Below are positions 45,201 through 55,598 of a stretch of 64,000 nucleotides of DNA, piece by piece. Each line of letters opens with the position of its first letter. Within the stretch, counting starts at the first letter, position 1. Made by a program: the position numbers and the translations under genes. The stretch is from NCBI GenBank assembly GCA_001599815.1, contig BCIA01000004.1, positions 4,118,082-4,182,081 on the forward strand, given 5' to 3'. The notes under the pieces were generated by a model, which saw only the letters and a list, made by a program, of their open reading frames with translations, ran no database searches and had not been told where the DNA came from. This DNA is from Furcasterigmium furcatum. Its lineage: Eukaryota > Ascomycota > Sordariomycetes > Glomerellales > Plectosphaerellaceae.

Positions 45201-46087
45201 ACAGATGTGGCCCCGAGCCAATGGCGAGACTCGACTTTCGTCCCAGCCCCGCCGCGATCTGGGCCCGTGGGTCTGGCAACCCCACCTCGAGGGAAAAACG
45301 AAGTCGCACCCTCCAATGGCGCGACGTGCATCCGGGAGGGACCTAGGCCCTTATTTCGTTAGCAGTCCTGACCCTGCGCCCCCCTGTACAGCCAATTTAG
45401 CCCCTGGCCCCGTCAAAATTCGAATCCGTCCACGCCGCCTTCCCTGCCGGCCCCTGCCCTGCTAATGCTATCGCCCTCCTATCCAATCCCGTCCACCGTA
45501 TCGATGGCCTTCCCGTCCGTCGCCGCCTCCTTCGTGCTCCCGTATCTCCCGATTCTCATCCCCCCTTTCCGCTGAACCTTAGCTTGGGTCAACAACACCT
45601 CTCTCTTTTCCCTTCTTGTTCCTTCGTTTTCCCACCCCTCTCTCGCTACCCTCTCCTCCGAGATTCGACCTGTTCAGCAAATACACGCATCGCGAGCTGT
45701 CCATCTCGACCTCACCCGCTGCGTCTCGTCTTAGACAAGGCTGAAGCAGCACTCGACGACCACGACCACGACTCGGGACGCCTCCTGTCTCGTCTCAGCA
45801 CCATCAATCTGCCGGTCCATATGATCGTGTCACTCGCTTAATCCTCCGTTCTCCCCAGAAACCTCAATTCTGCAAAACTCCAACCAGATCTTCTCGACTG
45901 TCCTCAATCAGACCAAGAGTCTTCGTTTCGACACACCACGACCCCTGCGTCGGCAGCTGTTCGTTCGGAAAGCGGCCCCCAATCCACGCCAAGCACGCAA
46001 CCAAGACAGCCCGGTCCGAGAGTCGTCACTCTCGAACTGTTGCCCAAACTGGAGAAGAAATACCCCTTCATTGTGAGCCTGAGGAGC
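42259..46087. other. 3.8-kb gene-free stretch and glycosyltransferase leader
   Basis: No ORF here has family features; those at 42445-42840, 42800-43597 and 43905-44441 are Arg/Pro-biased. The right end (45380-46080) is strongly pyrimidine-rich (ctctctcttttcccttc near 45600), a common fungal promoter and leader type. Short ATGs in the leader could act as upstream ORFs. A small repeat (atgcttaatgcttaatgc) occurs near 44539. Confidence 0.5.
45580..45665 (+). promoter_or_regulatory. CT-rich promoter/leader block
   Basis: Dense C and T runs about 420-500 bp before the glycosyltransferase ATG, typical of TATA-less fungal promoters near the transcription start. Extent is approximate. Confidence 0.4.
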
Positions 46088-47734
46088 ATGGGCGCCAGGA
46101 TGCCGGTCCCTATGGCACATCGCTTCTGCAGCATGCGGAACCCATTCGCGCGGACCTTCATCTTCACCGCGGTGGTGCTCTTCCTCATGTGCATGACCCT
46201 GCAGACCAACACCATCTACGTGCGGAATCGCGTGCTGAGGACAGCCGATCGCATGGCCGCCGTCTCCCAACAGGCTCCTCTTGACGTCGACCAGGTCGTT
46301 CCTCTCGTCAACGGCAGCGACTACGACGCACCCACCTCGAGCCATGTCATGAACTGCGATGTCGACACGGAACACCTCCGCCAGGTCAGGGACAAGTACG
46401 CCCTGGGCGACCAGCTCGAGTACTTCAAGCGATACGTTCGCTTCACCCGCCAGCCCGTCGAGCGACAGTCCTTCACAAACCTGCAGCAGAGCTTCCTGCC
46501 CGAGAGCTTCCGCACGGTCGACCTGTCCGGCGACTACCACTACGAGGACTGCAACGAACCCCTCGAGGTCCCCGTCACACAATCGCCCTTCCCTTCCAGC
46601 GTCGACCTCCGCGAATTCATGTTCGCCGTCTCCACCACCTACGGCCGCCTGAACGACGCAAAGACGAGCCCCATTAAGGAGTGGGCTTTCTGGTTGACGG
46701 ACAGCAACGGCAACTCGAACGGCGGCAAGCTCCTTCTGCAGCTCGTCGACGCGACCACCGGAGAGCTCGAGGAGGTTACTAACCGCCTCGCTCGCGCTGG
46801 TATCGACGCCGACGTCAGCCACTCCGATAGCCGACTCGAGATGGCTGTCCGCTATCTCAACCTGGTCCCTATGCTCTACAACCACGAGGACTCCCACACC
46901 AAGAAGTGGCTTGTCTTGTGCGATGATGACACGTATTTCCCCGCCATGCACAGCATGATCGCAAGGTTCAAGAAGTACGACCACAACAAGCCCCTCTACA
47001 TCGGTACTCTCTCCGAGGACATCGGGGCCATTGAGCGCCACGGCTCGCAGGCTTTTGGCGGCGGAGGTGTCTTCATCAGCCGCCCTCTCGCCAAGATGAT
47101 CAGCAACATCCACAGCAGCTGCAGGACCAAGACCAAGATCAAGGAGTCCGACTCCGGCTGGGGTCCTCAGGGTGACATCCTTCTCCGCAAGTGCATCTAC
47201 GAGAACACCAATGTCCGCCTGACTCAGCTCTGGAACCTCTGGCAGCTCGACCTCTACGGTGACCCTGCCGGTTTCTACGAGGGTGGCATCAAGCCCTACT
47301 CAGTCCACCACTTCAAGGGCGGCGGCTGGCACTACGCCTACCCCTTCCAGACCACCAAGATCGCCCATGCCTGCGGTGAAGACTGCCCCTACCAACGTTT
47401 TGTAACTGCAGACAACTTCATCATCTCCAACGGCTTCAGCGTCGCCCAGTACCCCGAGGGCATCGATTTCGACCTCGAACAGTTCGAGGGCACATTCTAC
47501 GCGGCCCCCGAGAACAGGGGATGGAACCTTGATTTCATGTACGGCCCGCAGCGTCCTTCTCTCCTCAAGACGGGCAAGAAGATCGCTTGGGAGCTCCGAG
47601 AATCGCACAACAAGGAGGATGGCTCCGTTCTTCAGGTCTACATCCGAAGGAAGGACGACGAACGGTGGAAGAAGAACGACAAGCCGATGAAGGAGAAGGA
47701 TGGTGTCATCGAGCTCGTCTGGATTCCCTCATGA
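46088..47734 (+). CDS. GT31-type (fringe-like) glycosyltransferase, type II membrane protein
   Basis: Single exon, 548 aa. A short cytosolic head is followed by a signal anchor at about 21-38 (RTFIFTAVVLFLMCMT), a stem, and a Golgi-lumenal catalytic domain. LVLCDDDTYFP near 277 holds the metal-binding DxD, with later AFGGGGVFISRPLA, GPQGDILLRKCI and HHFKGGGWHYAYPF, as in fringe-like fungal GT31 proteins. It would transfer a sugar, probably galactose or GlcNAc, to glycoprotein or glycolipid; the acceptor is unknown. The frame is open from 46040 but with a TTG there; 46088 is the first ATG, and further ATGs at 46103 and 46112 are possible. A long leader upstream suggests translational control. 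Confidence 0.85.
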   Translation: MGARMPVPMAHRFCSMRNPFARTFIFTAVVLFLMCMTLQTNTIYVRNRVLRTADRMAAVSQQAPLDVDQVVPLVNGSDYDAPTSSHVMNCDVDTEHLRQVRDKYALGDQLEYFKRYVRFTRQPVERQSFTNLQQSFLPESFRTVDLSGDYHYEDCNEPLEVPVTQSPFPSSVDLREFMFAVSTTYGRLNDAKTSPIKEWAFWLTDSNGNSNGGKLLLQLVDATTGELEEVTNRLARAGIDADVSHSDSRLEMAVRYLNLVPMLYNHEDSHTKKWLVLCDDDTYFPAMHSMIARFKKYDHNKPLYIGTLSEDIGAIERHGSQAFGGGGVFISRPLAKMISNIHSSCRTKTKIKESDSGWGPQGDILLRKCIYENTNVRLTQLWNLWQLDLYGDPAGFYEGGIKPYSVHHFKGGGWHYAYPFQTTKIAHACGEDCPYQRFVTADNFIISNGFSVAQYPEGIDFDLEQFEGTFYAAPENRGWNLDFMYGPQRPSLLKTGKKIAWELRESHNKEDGSVLQVYIRRKDDERWKKNDKPMKEKDGVIELVWIPS

Positions 47735-49124
47735 GCTTTTCCTGCGGAGACTGGACACGCCACACAAATGACGAACCTTCGCGAAGGCAAGGTTGAGGAT
47801 TGGCAACCACTGCCAAGCTCAGGATGCGACCGGACGGAATACCGCGACAACAAACGCACCACTTTAGGTCGGCCTCACGACTGCAGACCGCGACACATCA
47901 GAGCAAGATCAGATCCCACAACAAAAAGAACGACAATCCAGTTGTCCTCGAACTGTCCCCGCCACCAAAACACCACAGACCTTCGCCCCAAATCTTAATG
48001 ATAATACCCAATGCACACGACGATCCTTACCGACCTGACGTTCTCGGCTCCCAGAGCCCTTTCTTCCGATACCTTTTTTTAAAACTACAACTTCTGGCAT
48101 CCAGCACACGGACCACACAAGGACGTGTACTCGGCGGGCGTTTTTGGCGGTTTCTTGCTCAACACTCGGATATTTTCAAAGGCCGCTGCCCAGTCAGCGC
48201 GCTGGTATGGAACTGTCAGGACAGGGGTTTCGCGTGCTTTTTCGGACTGGCAAATAGACCATGGATCGGGGAGTTTATTCGACCTGGAGAGACGTGGCCC
48301 GAGGCGGGTCATGTCGGGACGGGTTTCAGCTTTTTATTGTTCACGGGGATGCACCTTGGAGAGATACAGGCCTTTTCACACAGCTTGGGTTCACCTGCGA
48401 GAGACATGTGTTGGAGAGATGGCCTGTTTGGGCAAGAGATACAGGCATGGTGTTCCTGCAGACGGGAACCTGGTGTTTGCGAGAGAGAGACAGAGAGAGA
48501 AATGAGAGAAGCCTTCAAACAAGCCGCCGTGCCTTGTTGTGCCTGTCGATCGACATGATGCTTGCCAGGCAAGGGCTATCTGCCTACAATACAGGTCAAA
48601 GGCGTCGATCAGTGCGGAGCTGCTCCACGATACAGCGCCGGCGACATTCAGGAACTGCTCGGTTCTCACTGGCTCCGAGGTACGACGTCCTATGGGAATC
48701 GCCATGAGACTTAAATGACTATTAGCGTCGAACGCCTACTTGGCGTCCCTTCGAGGTACCGGATGGCGGATGCCTGACAGCGCAATGAGCAGCCATGGAA
48801 GCTACATTCTTCAACGAGAGCGTGAGAACGTCTGGTCGTTTACTTCAATGCAAACTTTTCTAATGAAGCCTGTACCTACTCTAGGTACTGAGATCCAGGC
48901 ATGCGAATCATGGACGATACTTGAAGGGCACCATCGTGAGCGGTGGGTCCGATAAGAACGTTCACGATGAATTGAAGTAGTCTAACACGCGCCGTGAGTC
49001 ACGAGAGCCCCTGAAACTTCAAGTATATATCTGCCTGTCTTCACGACGAGATCAGCGGAGAGCAAGCTCTTTCTGGAAGTATCCATCACGGCTGTATATC
49101 ATCAATACCCTCACAGACCACACA
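47735..49124. other. Intergenic: epimerase promoter
   Basis: 1.39 kb. A TATA element lies at 49023-49030; a purine run (gagagagagacagagagag) lies near 48479-48500. No gene is supported. Confidence 0.5.
49023..49030 (+). promoter_or_regulatory. TATA box of the epimerase gene
   Basis: GTATATAT about 95-100 bp before the ATG at 49125. Confidence 0.55.
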
Positions 49125-50150
49125 ATGGCGGCCCCAGACGTGCTCGTCACCGGCGCAGCAGGCCATCTCGGCCACGCCCTCATGCTGTCCCTCCCCTCCT
49201 ACGGCTACACGCCCATCGGCATCGACGTCCTCGCCTCGGAGACCACAACGCTCGTTGGCTCAATCACGGACCGCGCCTTCGTCGCCTCCCTCTTCGGGCA
49301 GTACCCCTCCATCCGCGCCGTCATGCACGTCGCGACGCTGCACAAGCCCCATGTCGGATCCCACAGCAAGGAGGACTTCATCTCCGTCAACATCACGGGG
49401 ACCCTCATCCTCCTCGAGGAGGCGTCGAAGCTCGTCGACGAAGCGGGGCGGCGCCGCATCGACGCGTTCGTGTTCACGTCGACGACGTCGTCGTTCGGGA
49501 TGGCGCTGAGCCCGAGGCCCGGGGAGCCGGCGGCGTGGATCGACGAGGATGTCGTCCCGGTGCCGAAGAACATCTACGGCGTGACCAAGGTCGCGGCCGA
49601 GAACATGTGCCGGCTCGTGCAGATGCAGACGGGTATGCCGACCGTCGTGTTGCTGGCGAGCCGGTTCTTCCCGGAGCCGGACGACGACGACGCGCGCAGG
49701 AACTCGATGGGCGACGAGAACCTAAAGGTGCTCGAGCTGGCGTATCGCAGGGCGGACGTGGCGGATGTCGTGTCCGCGTGTGTCTGCGCTGCGAGAAAGG
49801 CTCCAGCGCTTGGCTGGGGGCGGTATATCGTCAGTGCGCCGCCGCCGTTTCCCAGCGGCGATGCGGATGTGCTGAGGAGGCTGGACAGCGCCCCTGCGGA
49901 GGTGTTTAAGGAGTTTGTGCCTGGGATTGAGGAGGTGGTTGACAAGAAGGGTTGGGGATTCTTAGAGAGAGTGGACAGGGTGTATGATTCCTCGAAGGCT
50001 GTGAGGGAGCTGGGCTGGCAGCCTGAGTACACGATCCAGAAGGTTGTGGAGAGGCTGAGTCGAGGGGAGGGTTGGGCGAGTGAACTGACGGCGAAGGTTG
50101 GGAAGAAGGGGTATCACGCCGAGTCGACTGGTGTGTATACCACCCGGTGA
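49125..50150 (+). CDS. NAD-dependent epimerase/dehydratase (extended SDR)
   Basis: Single exon, 341 aa. The Rossmann glycine motif VTGAAGHLG at 8-16 and the acidic residue after beta-2 (GIDV) indicate NAD binding. The catalytic Ser/Thr region FTSTTSSFG and YxxxK (YGVTK near 149) complete the SDR set. The family converts NDP-sugars or related compounds; a short C-terminal region and lack of fused domains leave the substrate open. It stands alone, with a clear TATA box. Confidence 0.86.
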   Translation: MAAPDVLVTGAAGHLGHALMLSLPSYGYTPIGIDVLASETTTLVGSITDRAFVASLFGQYPSIRAVMHVATLHKPHVGSHSKEDFISVNITGTLILLEEASKLVDEAGRRRIDAFVFTSTTSSFGMALSPRPGEPAAWIDEDVVPVPKNIYGVTKVAAENMCRLVQMQTGMPTVVLLASRFFPEPDDDDARRNSMGDENLKVLELAYRRADVADVVSACVCAARKAPALGWGRYIVSAPPPFPSGDADVLRRLDSAPAEVFKEFVPGIEEVVDKKGWGFLERVDRVYDSSKAVRELGWQPEYTIQKVVERLSRGEGWASELTAKVGKKGYHAESTGVYTTR

Positions 50151-50613
50151 GGGGAGAGGGAGTAGAACTTGGAATATCGTCGGCCTTGGAGCATCTGAAT
50201 CAATTAGACCACATTTCAGCAATGAGCGCCACCATACATCGTGCAGTTCATATTGGCGAATTTGACCTGACTTAGCGAAGCTGGAAAAAGTCAATCTCAG
50301 AAGTGAAAGCTGGGCGACTTACACGATGATTCCCCAAAATGGAAGCTTGATCGCGATAGGCTTGGGCTGCCTATTCTGGGGCGTGGGTCCGCCCCGATGA
50401 CGCGAGCCTCGGGACCTACCCGCCTTCGCTTCACTCACAGTGGAGGTCAGCGGCTTCGGAGTCATCAACCCTCCTTCCTTCATCCAACAGTCCTCCAACA
50501 ACCCGCCACTCCCGTATCTACGAACCCCCAGCTGCTGTTCGCCTCATTGAGGGCGACGGTTCTGGCATTCCAAAAGCTCTGATCGATCTCGGGCGAAGAG
50601 CTTGCCGACCATA
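50151..50613. other. Intergenic: Mch1-like promoter
   Basis: 463 bp with no features beyond a C-rich leader before the start. Confidence 0.5.
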
Positions 50614-52401
50614 ATGGCTCCCTCCGCGAGCTCCCCAGCCCCCGCGGCAGCCGACGACGACACATCCTCCACAATCGCCCGAACAAACTCGTCCTCATCT
50701 CTCTCCTCCGACTCGAGCAACAAGCAGAGACGAGGCCGCCATAGCCGCCGTTCCGCCGCCTTCCTCCGAACCATCTCCTTCTTCTCGTCCGTCATTGCCG
50801 CCCTCTGCGCCGGCTCCATCACCGTCTTCTCCCTCTACGGGCACATCTTCCAAGAGCGTCTCCACTACACTCAGCTTCAGGTCAACGGCCTCTCCATCGG
50901 CTCGTCTATCGCGCTCTATCTTCCTGTCTCCGCCCTCGGCTATCTCTGCGACCGCGCCGGCGCCCGACCCCTCGCCTTCCTGGCCGCTGTCCTCTTCGGC
51001 GGCGGCTATGCCATCGCGGCAGCAACCTACCGCAAACTCGACATCGAGACGGCGAATGGGCTCCGCGGCAAAGAAGGCCGCTTGATAATAATCGGCGACG
51101 ATGGCTTGGAGATCGCCACCGGTCGCGCAGACTGGACATATCCCCTCATGGTCTTCGCCTTCATCTGTGTCGGCGTCGGCACGTGCTCCCTCTATCTGGC
51201 CGCTGTTGCGACCAACGCAAAGAACTTCGGCAAAGGGAGACACAGGGGGCTGGCCCTCGCCGTCCCCATTGCGGCCTTTGGACTGAGCGGGCTCTGGTTG
51301 AGCCAGGTCGGGAGCAACGTCTTCTACGAGAGGCACCCTGATGGCGGCAAGGGCGACCTGGACGTGTTCCGCTTCTTCATATTCCTCGCCGTGCTTCTGA
51401 TGGCAGTCGGCATCATCGGAGGCTTCACGCTGCGCGTGGTCGACGAGGACGACATCATCGAGGAGGCTGTGGAGGAACTCGAGCGCAGCGGTCTGCTTAA
51501 CCGAAGCTCGTTGGTCGAGGGTAGAAGGCATGGCTATGGCATTGCTGATCTCTCACGGGACGAAGAAGCGCCAAATGGTGATGCGACTGGTCTCGAGGCC
51601 AGCGTTCACGACGAGGCTTGGCGCAAGAAGCAATGGGTCCTCAACGCCGAGACCCAACGTTTCCTCATGGACCGCACCATGTGGTGCCTGGCCCTCGGCT
51701 TCCTGCTGATCATCGGACCCGGTGAGGCCTTCATCAACAACCTAGGAACCGTCATTGGCACGCTGTATCCCCCGACTCGCGACTATGTTACCGCTCCGAC
51801 ATCGCCTTCGACCCACGTCTCGATCGTCGCCATCACGAGCACCGTGGCACGCCTTTTGACGGGGTCTCTGACAGACCTGCTGGCGCCCTCGCCCTCCACG
51901 CAGCACTACCAGGTCGACACGACAGGGCGCCCTCCATTCGCGCGTCGGCTGTCCGTCTCCCGCGTTGCCTTCCTCCTGTTCTTTGCCGTCATCCTGTCCA
52001 TTGGACTGGTGACTCTTGCATCCGGCGTCATCCAGGGCCACGGCGAGCGCTTCTGGTTCGTCTCCGGCTTTGTCGGCGCAGGATATGGCGCAGTCTTCAG
52101 CCTGACGCCCATCATCATCACAGTCATCTGGGGCGTTGAGAACTTTGCGACCAACTGGGGCATCGTCGCCATGTTCCCTGCGCTGGGAGCCACCTTCTGG
52201 GGCCTGGTGTACTCCGGGGTCTACCAGGCAGGCGCAAAGAGCTCCCTCGGCCAGGAAGAGGGCGATGTGTTCTGCTACGGCCAGCAGTGCTACGCAGCGA
52301 CGTTCTGGTCCATGACCGTCACGGTCTGGGCGGCCTGCTTCCTCATTCTTTTTGCTTGGAAGGGGCCCGGCGGATGGTCCCAACGCGGCATTATCATCTG
52401 A
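50614..52401 (+). CDS. MCH1: Mch1-like MFS transporter
   Basis: Single exon, 595 aa. The N-terminal 45 residues are Ser-rich and cytosolic, then the first span and loop (SALCAGSITVFSLYG-like: AALCAGSITVFSLYGHIF) and QLQVNGLSIGSSIALYLPV match the Mch1 group of monocarboxylate-transporter-like proteins, as I recall them. Twelve spans are expected, with a central polar loop (about 275-345). Yeast Mch1 lies in the vacuolar membrane and has no proven monocarboxylate substrate. The frame is open from 50602 with a TTG; 50614 is the first ATG. Protein length and architecture are normal. The symbol rests on overall resemblance only. Confidence 0.78.
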   Translation: MAPSASSPAPAAADDDTSSTIARTNSSSSLSSDSSNKQRRGRHSRRSAAFLRTISFFSSVIAALCAGSITVFSLYGHIFQERLHYTQLQVNGLSIGSSIALYLPVSALGYLCDRAGARPLAFLAAVLFGGGYAIAAATYRKLDIETANGLRGKEGRLIIIGDDGLEIATGRADWTYPLMVFAFICVGVGTCSLYLAAVATNAKNFGKGRHRGLALAVPIAAFGLSGLWLSQVGSNVFYERHPDGGKGDLDVFRFFIFLAVLLMAVGIIGGFTLRVVDEDDIIEEAVEELERSGLLNRSSLVEGRRHGYGIADLSRDEEAPNGDATGLEASVHDEAWRKKQWVLNAETQRFLMDRTMWCLALGFLLIIGPGEAFINNLGTVIGTLYPPTRDYVTAPTSPSTHVSIVAITSTVARLLTGSLTDLLAPSPSTQHYQVDTTGRPPFARRLSVSRVAFLLFFAVILSIGLVTLASGVIQGHGERFWFVSGFVGAGYGAVFSLTPIIITVIWGVENFATNWGIVAMFPALGATFWGLVYSGVYQAGAKSSLGQEEGDVFCYGQQCYAATFWSMTVTVWAACFLILFAWKGPGGWSQRGIII

Positions 52402-55400
52402 GCCACATCTGCATATTCTTTTATACATCTCATGGCGGAATTTTGCATACTTACTTGGAGTTCAAGGCGTTTGGAGGTGGGGAACACAATATCGGACATG
52501 CTTTTGGGGGGGTTCCATTGTCTGATATAACTAGTTGGATAAGCAGCTGCACAGCCAGTCAACCTAGAAATCAATGAGGTTACTTCCAAAGGATGGCTTA
52601 CCCAATTAAATGACGAAATGGGAGCTGGAGGGACAGCCTGACTTTCTGGCTGGCAGATGACTCGGGCATGATGGACTGCGGGCAGATCACCGTCTAGGGG
52701 GCGGGGAGATTCCCGTCTGCCCTACGGGGAGACCGCCGGCCCTCGTAGAGTCACAGGTGGCCCTGCGGTGCTGCACCACATTCGTTTTCGTTTTCGTCGT
52801 CGTAAGTTTGAAGACTAGGGGATGATCAAGCCAACGTGAGGGGATTTTCGAATACTTCGAAAGGCCCGGGCTGAGCTATCGTGTATGTTGGAACAGATAG
52901 GCTCTCAGCAGGAGCCTTGAGTCCTCTATCTGGTGCCGTTGCGCCCAAGGGCAGCGATAACCGCTTGACCCTCCCTACAGTTGTAGCTCTCCCTGCCTCG
53001 ACCTCAGATTGATCTTTCCTGGGCCCATCTCAATTTCCTGAAACTCAATCTGCAGTCAAGTCGGTTGTCCTCATCGAGGCAGCCATCTTTTCAAGCAGCA
53101 CGTTGTTGTTGTTGTCGGACCTCTCCCAGATCAGCTTCAGTCTGGCAGCCTTCATCTCGTAAAGTTTGCGAGGCATGGCATGGATTTCCCAGCCTGGGGC
53201 CTCTGGTGTTCGCGTTTGTATTAATCGAAGAGGACATCTGGCCACACCCGCTAGCTACAGGGGGTTGAGGATTGCATAGTAGATTCAGAGATGTCACCAG
53301 CCAGACAGCCGTTGTTTGAACTACCAGGAATCATTGGACGGTCGTTCCAAGTGTAAAAAGCGCCTCTCTGCATCTCGCTCTTGGTGATTGCGAGAGAAAT
53401 GGTTATTTTTATCGGAGGTTTAATATCTGGTGAAGTAGTGCAGCTTATCAGAAACTGTCAGCTCCTCGGGCCATTGTTCCACCGACTCTCAGATGGAGGA
53501 TAACACGGAGAATAGGATGAGGTTGGGGACCTGATACAAGAACACTTCGGCGAACACGCCGGACTGGAAGGATCCTTTTGTGGGCATCGTGACCCTCCTC
53601 GGCCAGCTAATATCCGAGCAGTGCACATCATGATCAGCGTTTTCGTCCCATGCGGGCTCATCCTGTTGAACTCATACGTGAATTTGAGACATTATTCCTC
53701 CGCGGAATCGTCAAGATGCTTCCCCTGCGGGATGGGGTCATACTAAGCGTCTAAGATTCGGGATGTTCATCCCCTCGATGGACTTGTATGAGCGAAATAC
53801 AACCGCCAAGGCTCCAAAGCTTAAAGCCAACGAGACTAGAATTCGAGGACTTGTTCGACTAATGGCCCCGGACCATCGTAGAATTGTCCAGATTCCTGGC
53901 GACCTCGTTGGCGTTGGTGAGGCTGAGTGGTCATGCAGATGTGGCCAAGCAGCCCATCCCACAACAGGCAAGCCAGGATCGGCACAGCGATCCCGGCGGT
54001 ATTAGCGGTACAAGGAAGCACGCATCAATGATGCAAGTCAGGACACGAAGTCCAAGCCGGGCCCTCGCAGAATAGTCAAGATGCAGTGAAGCGTGCCTCC
54101 TTGAGCTCGCAGAATGGTTCATCAGAGGCCGAGGGTCGGGACAATGCTGCCCGACGAGGCCTGGACCGTCGCAGAGCCAACAAGATGGCCTCAGGGACAG
54201 CGTCCGATAGATGTTTCATCGATGGTTGATCTGGGTTGCATCACGGCGCCCTCGCCGACCTGCCATTGGTGATGGGTCATTGCGTAGTAGAAGCTGGTCA
54301 GGTATCGTCGTTGTGAATGGATGCATACATCCCTGACTCAGCGGTAGATGATAGGTGTATGTCTGGCCCCTGACTCGAGTCTGGGTCCAGCGTTTCCCTA
54401 AAAGGTAGCTGGGTTGGGGGTTGGCTGGTGGATAGTCATGAACACATCATCGGAGGTTTCGCCGACGTCGTCAGATCAAGTCCCCCGCCGGCCAATTGCC
54501 CGGGCACCATGAAACTGAGTTCCAAGTTCCCCCCACGGGGAACATTAGCTCCTGGGGTCGACAACAAGGCAGATTCATCATTCCACAGATGCTCAGTTCA
54601 CAGTTGATGATGGAGCCTACAAGTACGCCATATTTCTCAAATTCTCACTCGCTATGGGGACCCGGTCTTGAGTCGGAATGTAGTAAGTAGTATGTCATAC
54701 TTGGTATAATGGAGACTTAGAACCCTGGATTATGGCCTGAGAAGGCATTGCACATTCTATTGTCGACTGGAAGTCCCTCCTTCGGCAGATGATGACCCGC
54801 TCGCTATGGCTTGCCCGCTCTACCCGGCTTGGAAGGGCCGGGGCAACAGGGGCGCGCACGACCAACCTGCACTGGGATGATGCTAGTGCCCGCTTGGCTC
54901 GGTGATAATTCTATCCACCGTTTCTCGGGCCATCAGGGATTATGATGCGGTGGTTAGCCAAGTGTTGGTGGTCGACTTGGCACACCAAGAGTTCGCAGAG
55001 CCTCAAGCCACAGACAGACAGAGAGCTCAGACGCAGGCTCAGACCAGGCCACACGTATCTCTCATTTCCCTCCTCTCAGGCACTCCCTGTCCAAACCATC
55101 CCCGACCCTCGTACTGCACTTCGGCCATAAGCACTACCCACACAACAACCCGTGTATGCTGCCCCGGGGATGCCTGAAAGCTGGGGTTGTGGGGTACTCC
55201 AACCGCCCAACATCGAACCATCGGTGGGAACGGGAGATGGGACGGTGCACGACTCGCGGCCGCCCGTTCCCTTTGTTAGGCGCCAGGCCAGAAGCTGCAT
55301 AGGCCCCTGCTGACCCCGGCTTTTTAGCACCAGACTGGGCGGGGTGGCATCCAGAGATCAACAGACTGGGGAAGAATGAGTCCATCGGATTTTCCGCCGG

Positions 55401-55598
55401 CGTCAATGCTGTAGCATGGTGCTTCAACTAGCGGCACCTTTGTGTTGGGGGTAATACGCACGGAGATACGAGGGCAGAGGAGGCACTGACACATGGATCT
55501 CTATATATCAGGGGACTCCAGTTCCCCAGTGTCGACGATCATCACTCATCATCTCTCGCTATCTCACCTTGATCAACACCCTACTTTTCCCTGCCACC
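52402..55598. other. 3.2-kb gene-free stretch
   Basis: No coding frame with family features. It contains a GC-rich palindrome-like CGGGGAGATTCCCG near 52701, a GGGGTACTCC motif at 55191-55200 and a TATA element at 55502-55509 that belongs to the next gene. I see no transposon ends. Confidence 0.45.
55502..55509 (+). promoter_or_regulatory. TATA box of the allantoate-permease-type gene
   Basis: TATATATC about 90-97 bp before the ATG at 55599. Confidence 0.6.

Noticed and set aside
46040..46087. Upstream start of the glycosyltransferase at a TTG
   Set aside because: Nuclear fungal genes rarely start at TTG, and an ATG at 46088 opens a normal type II anchor.
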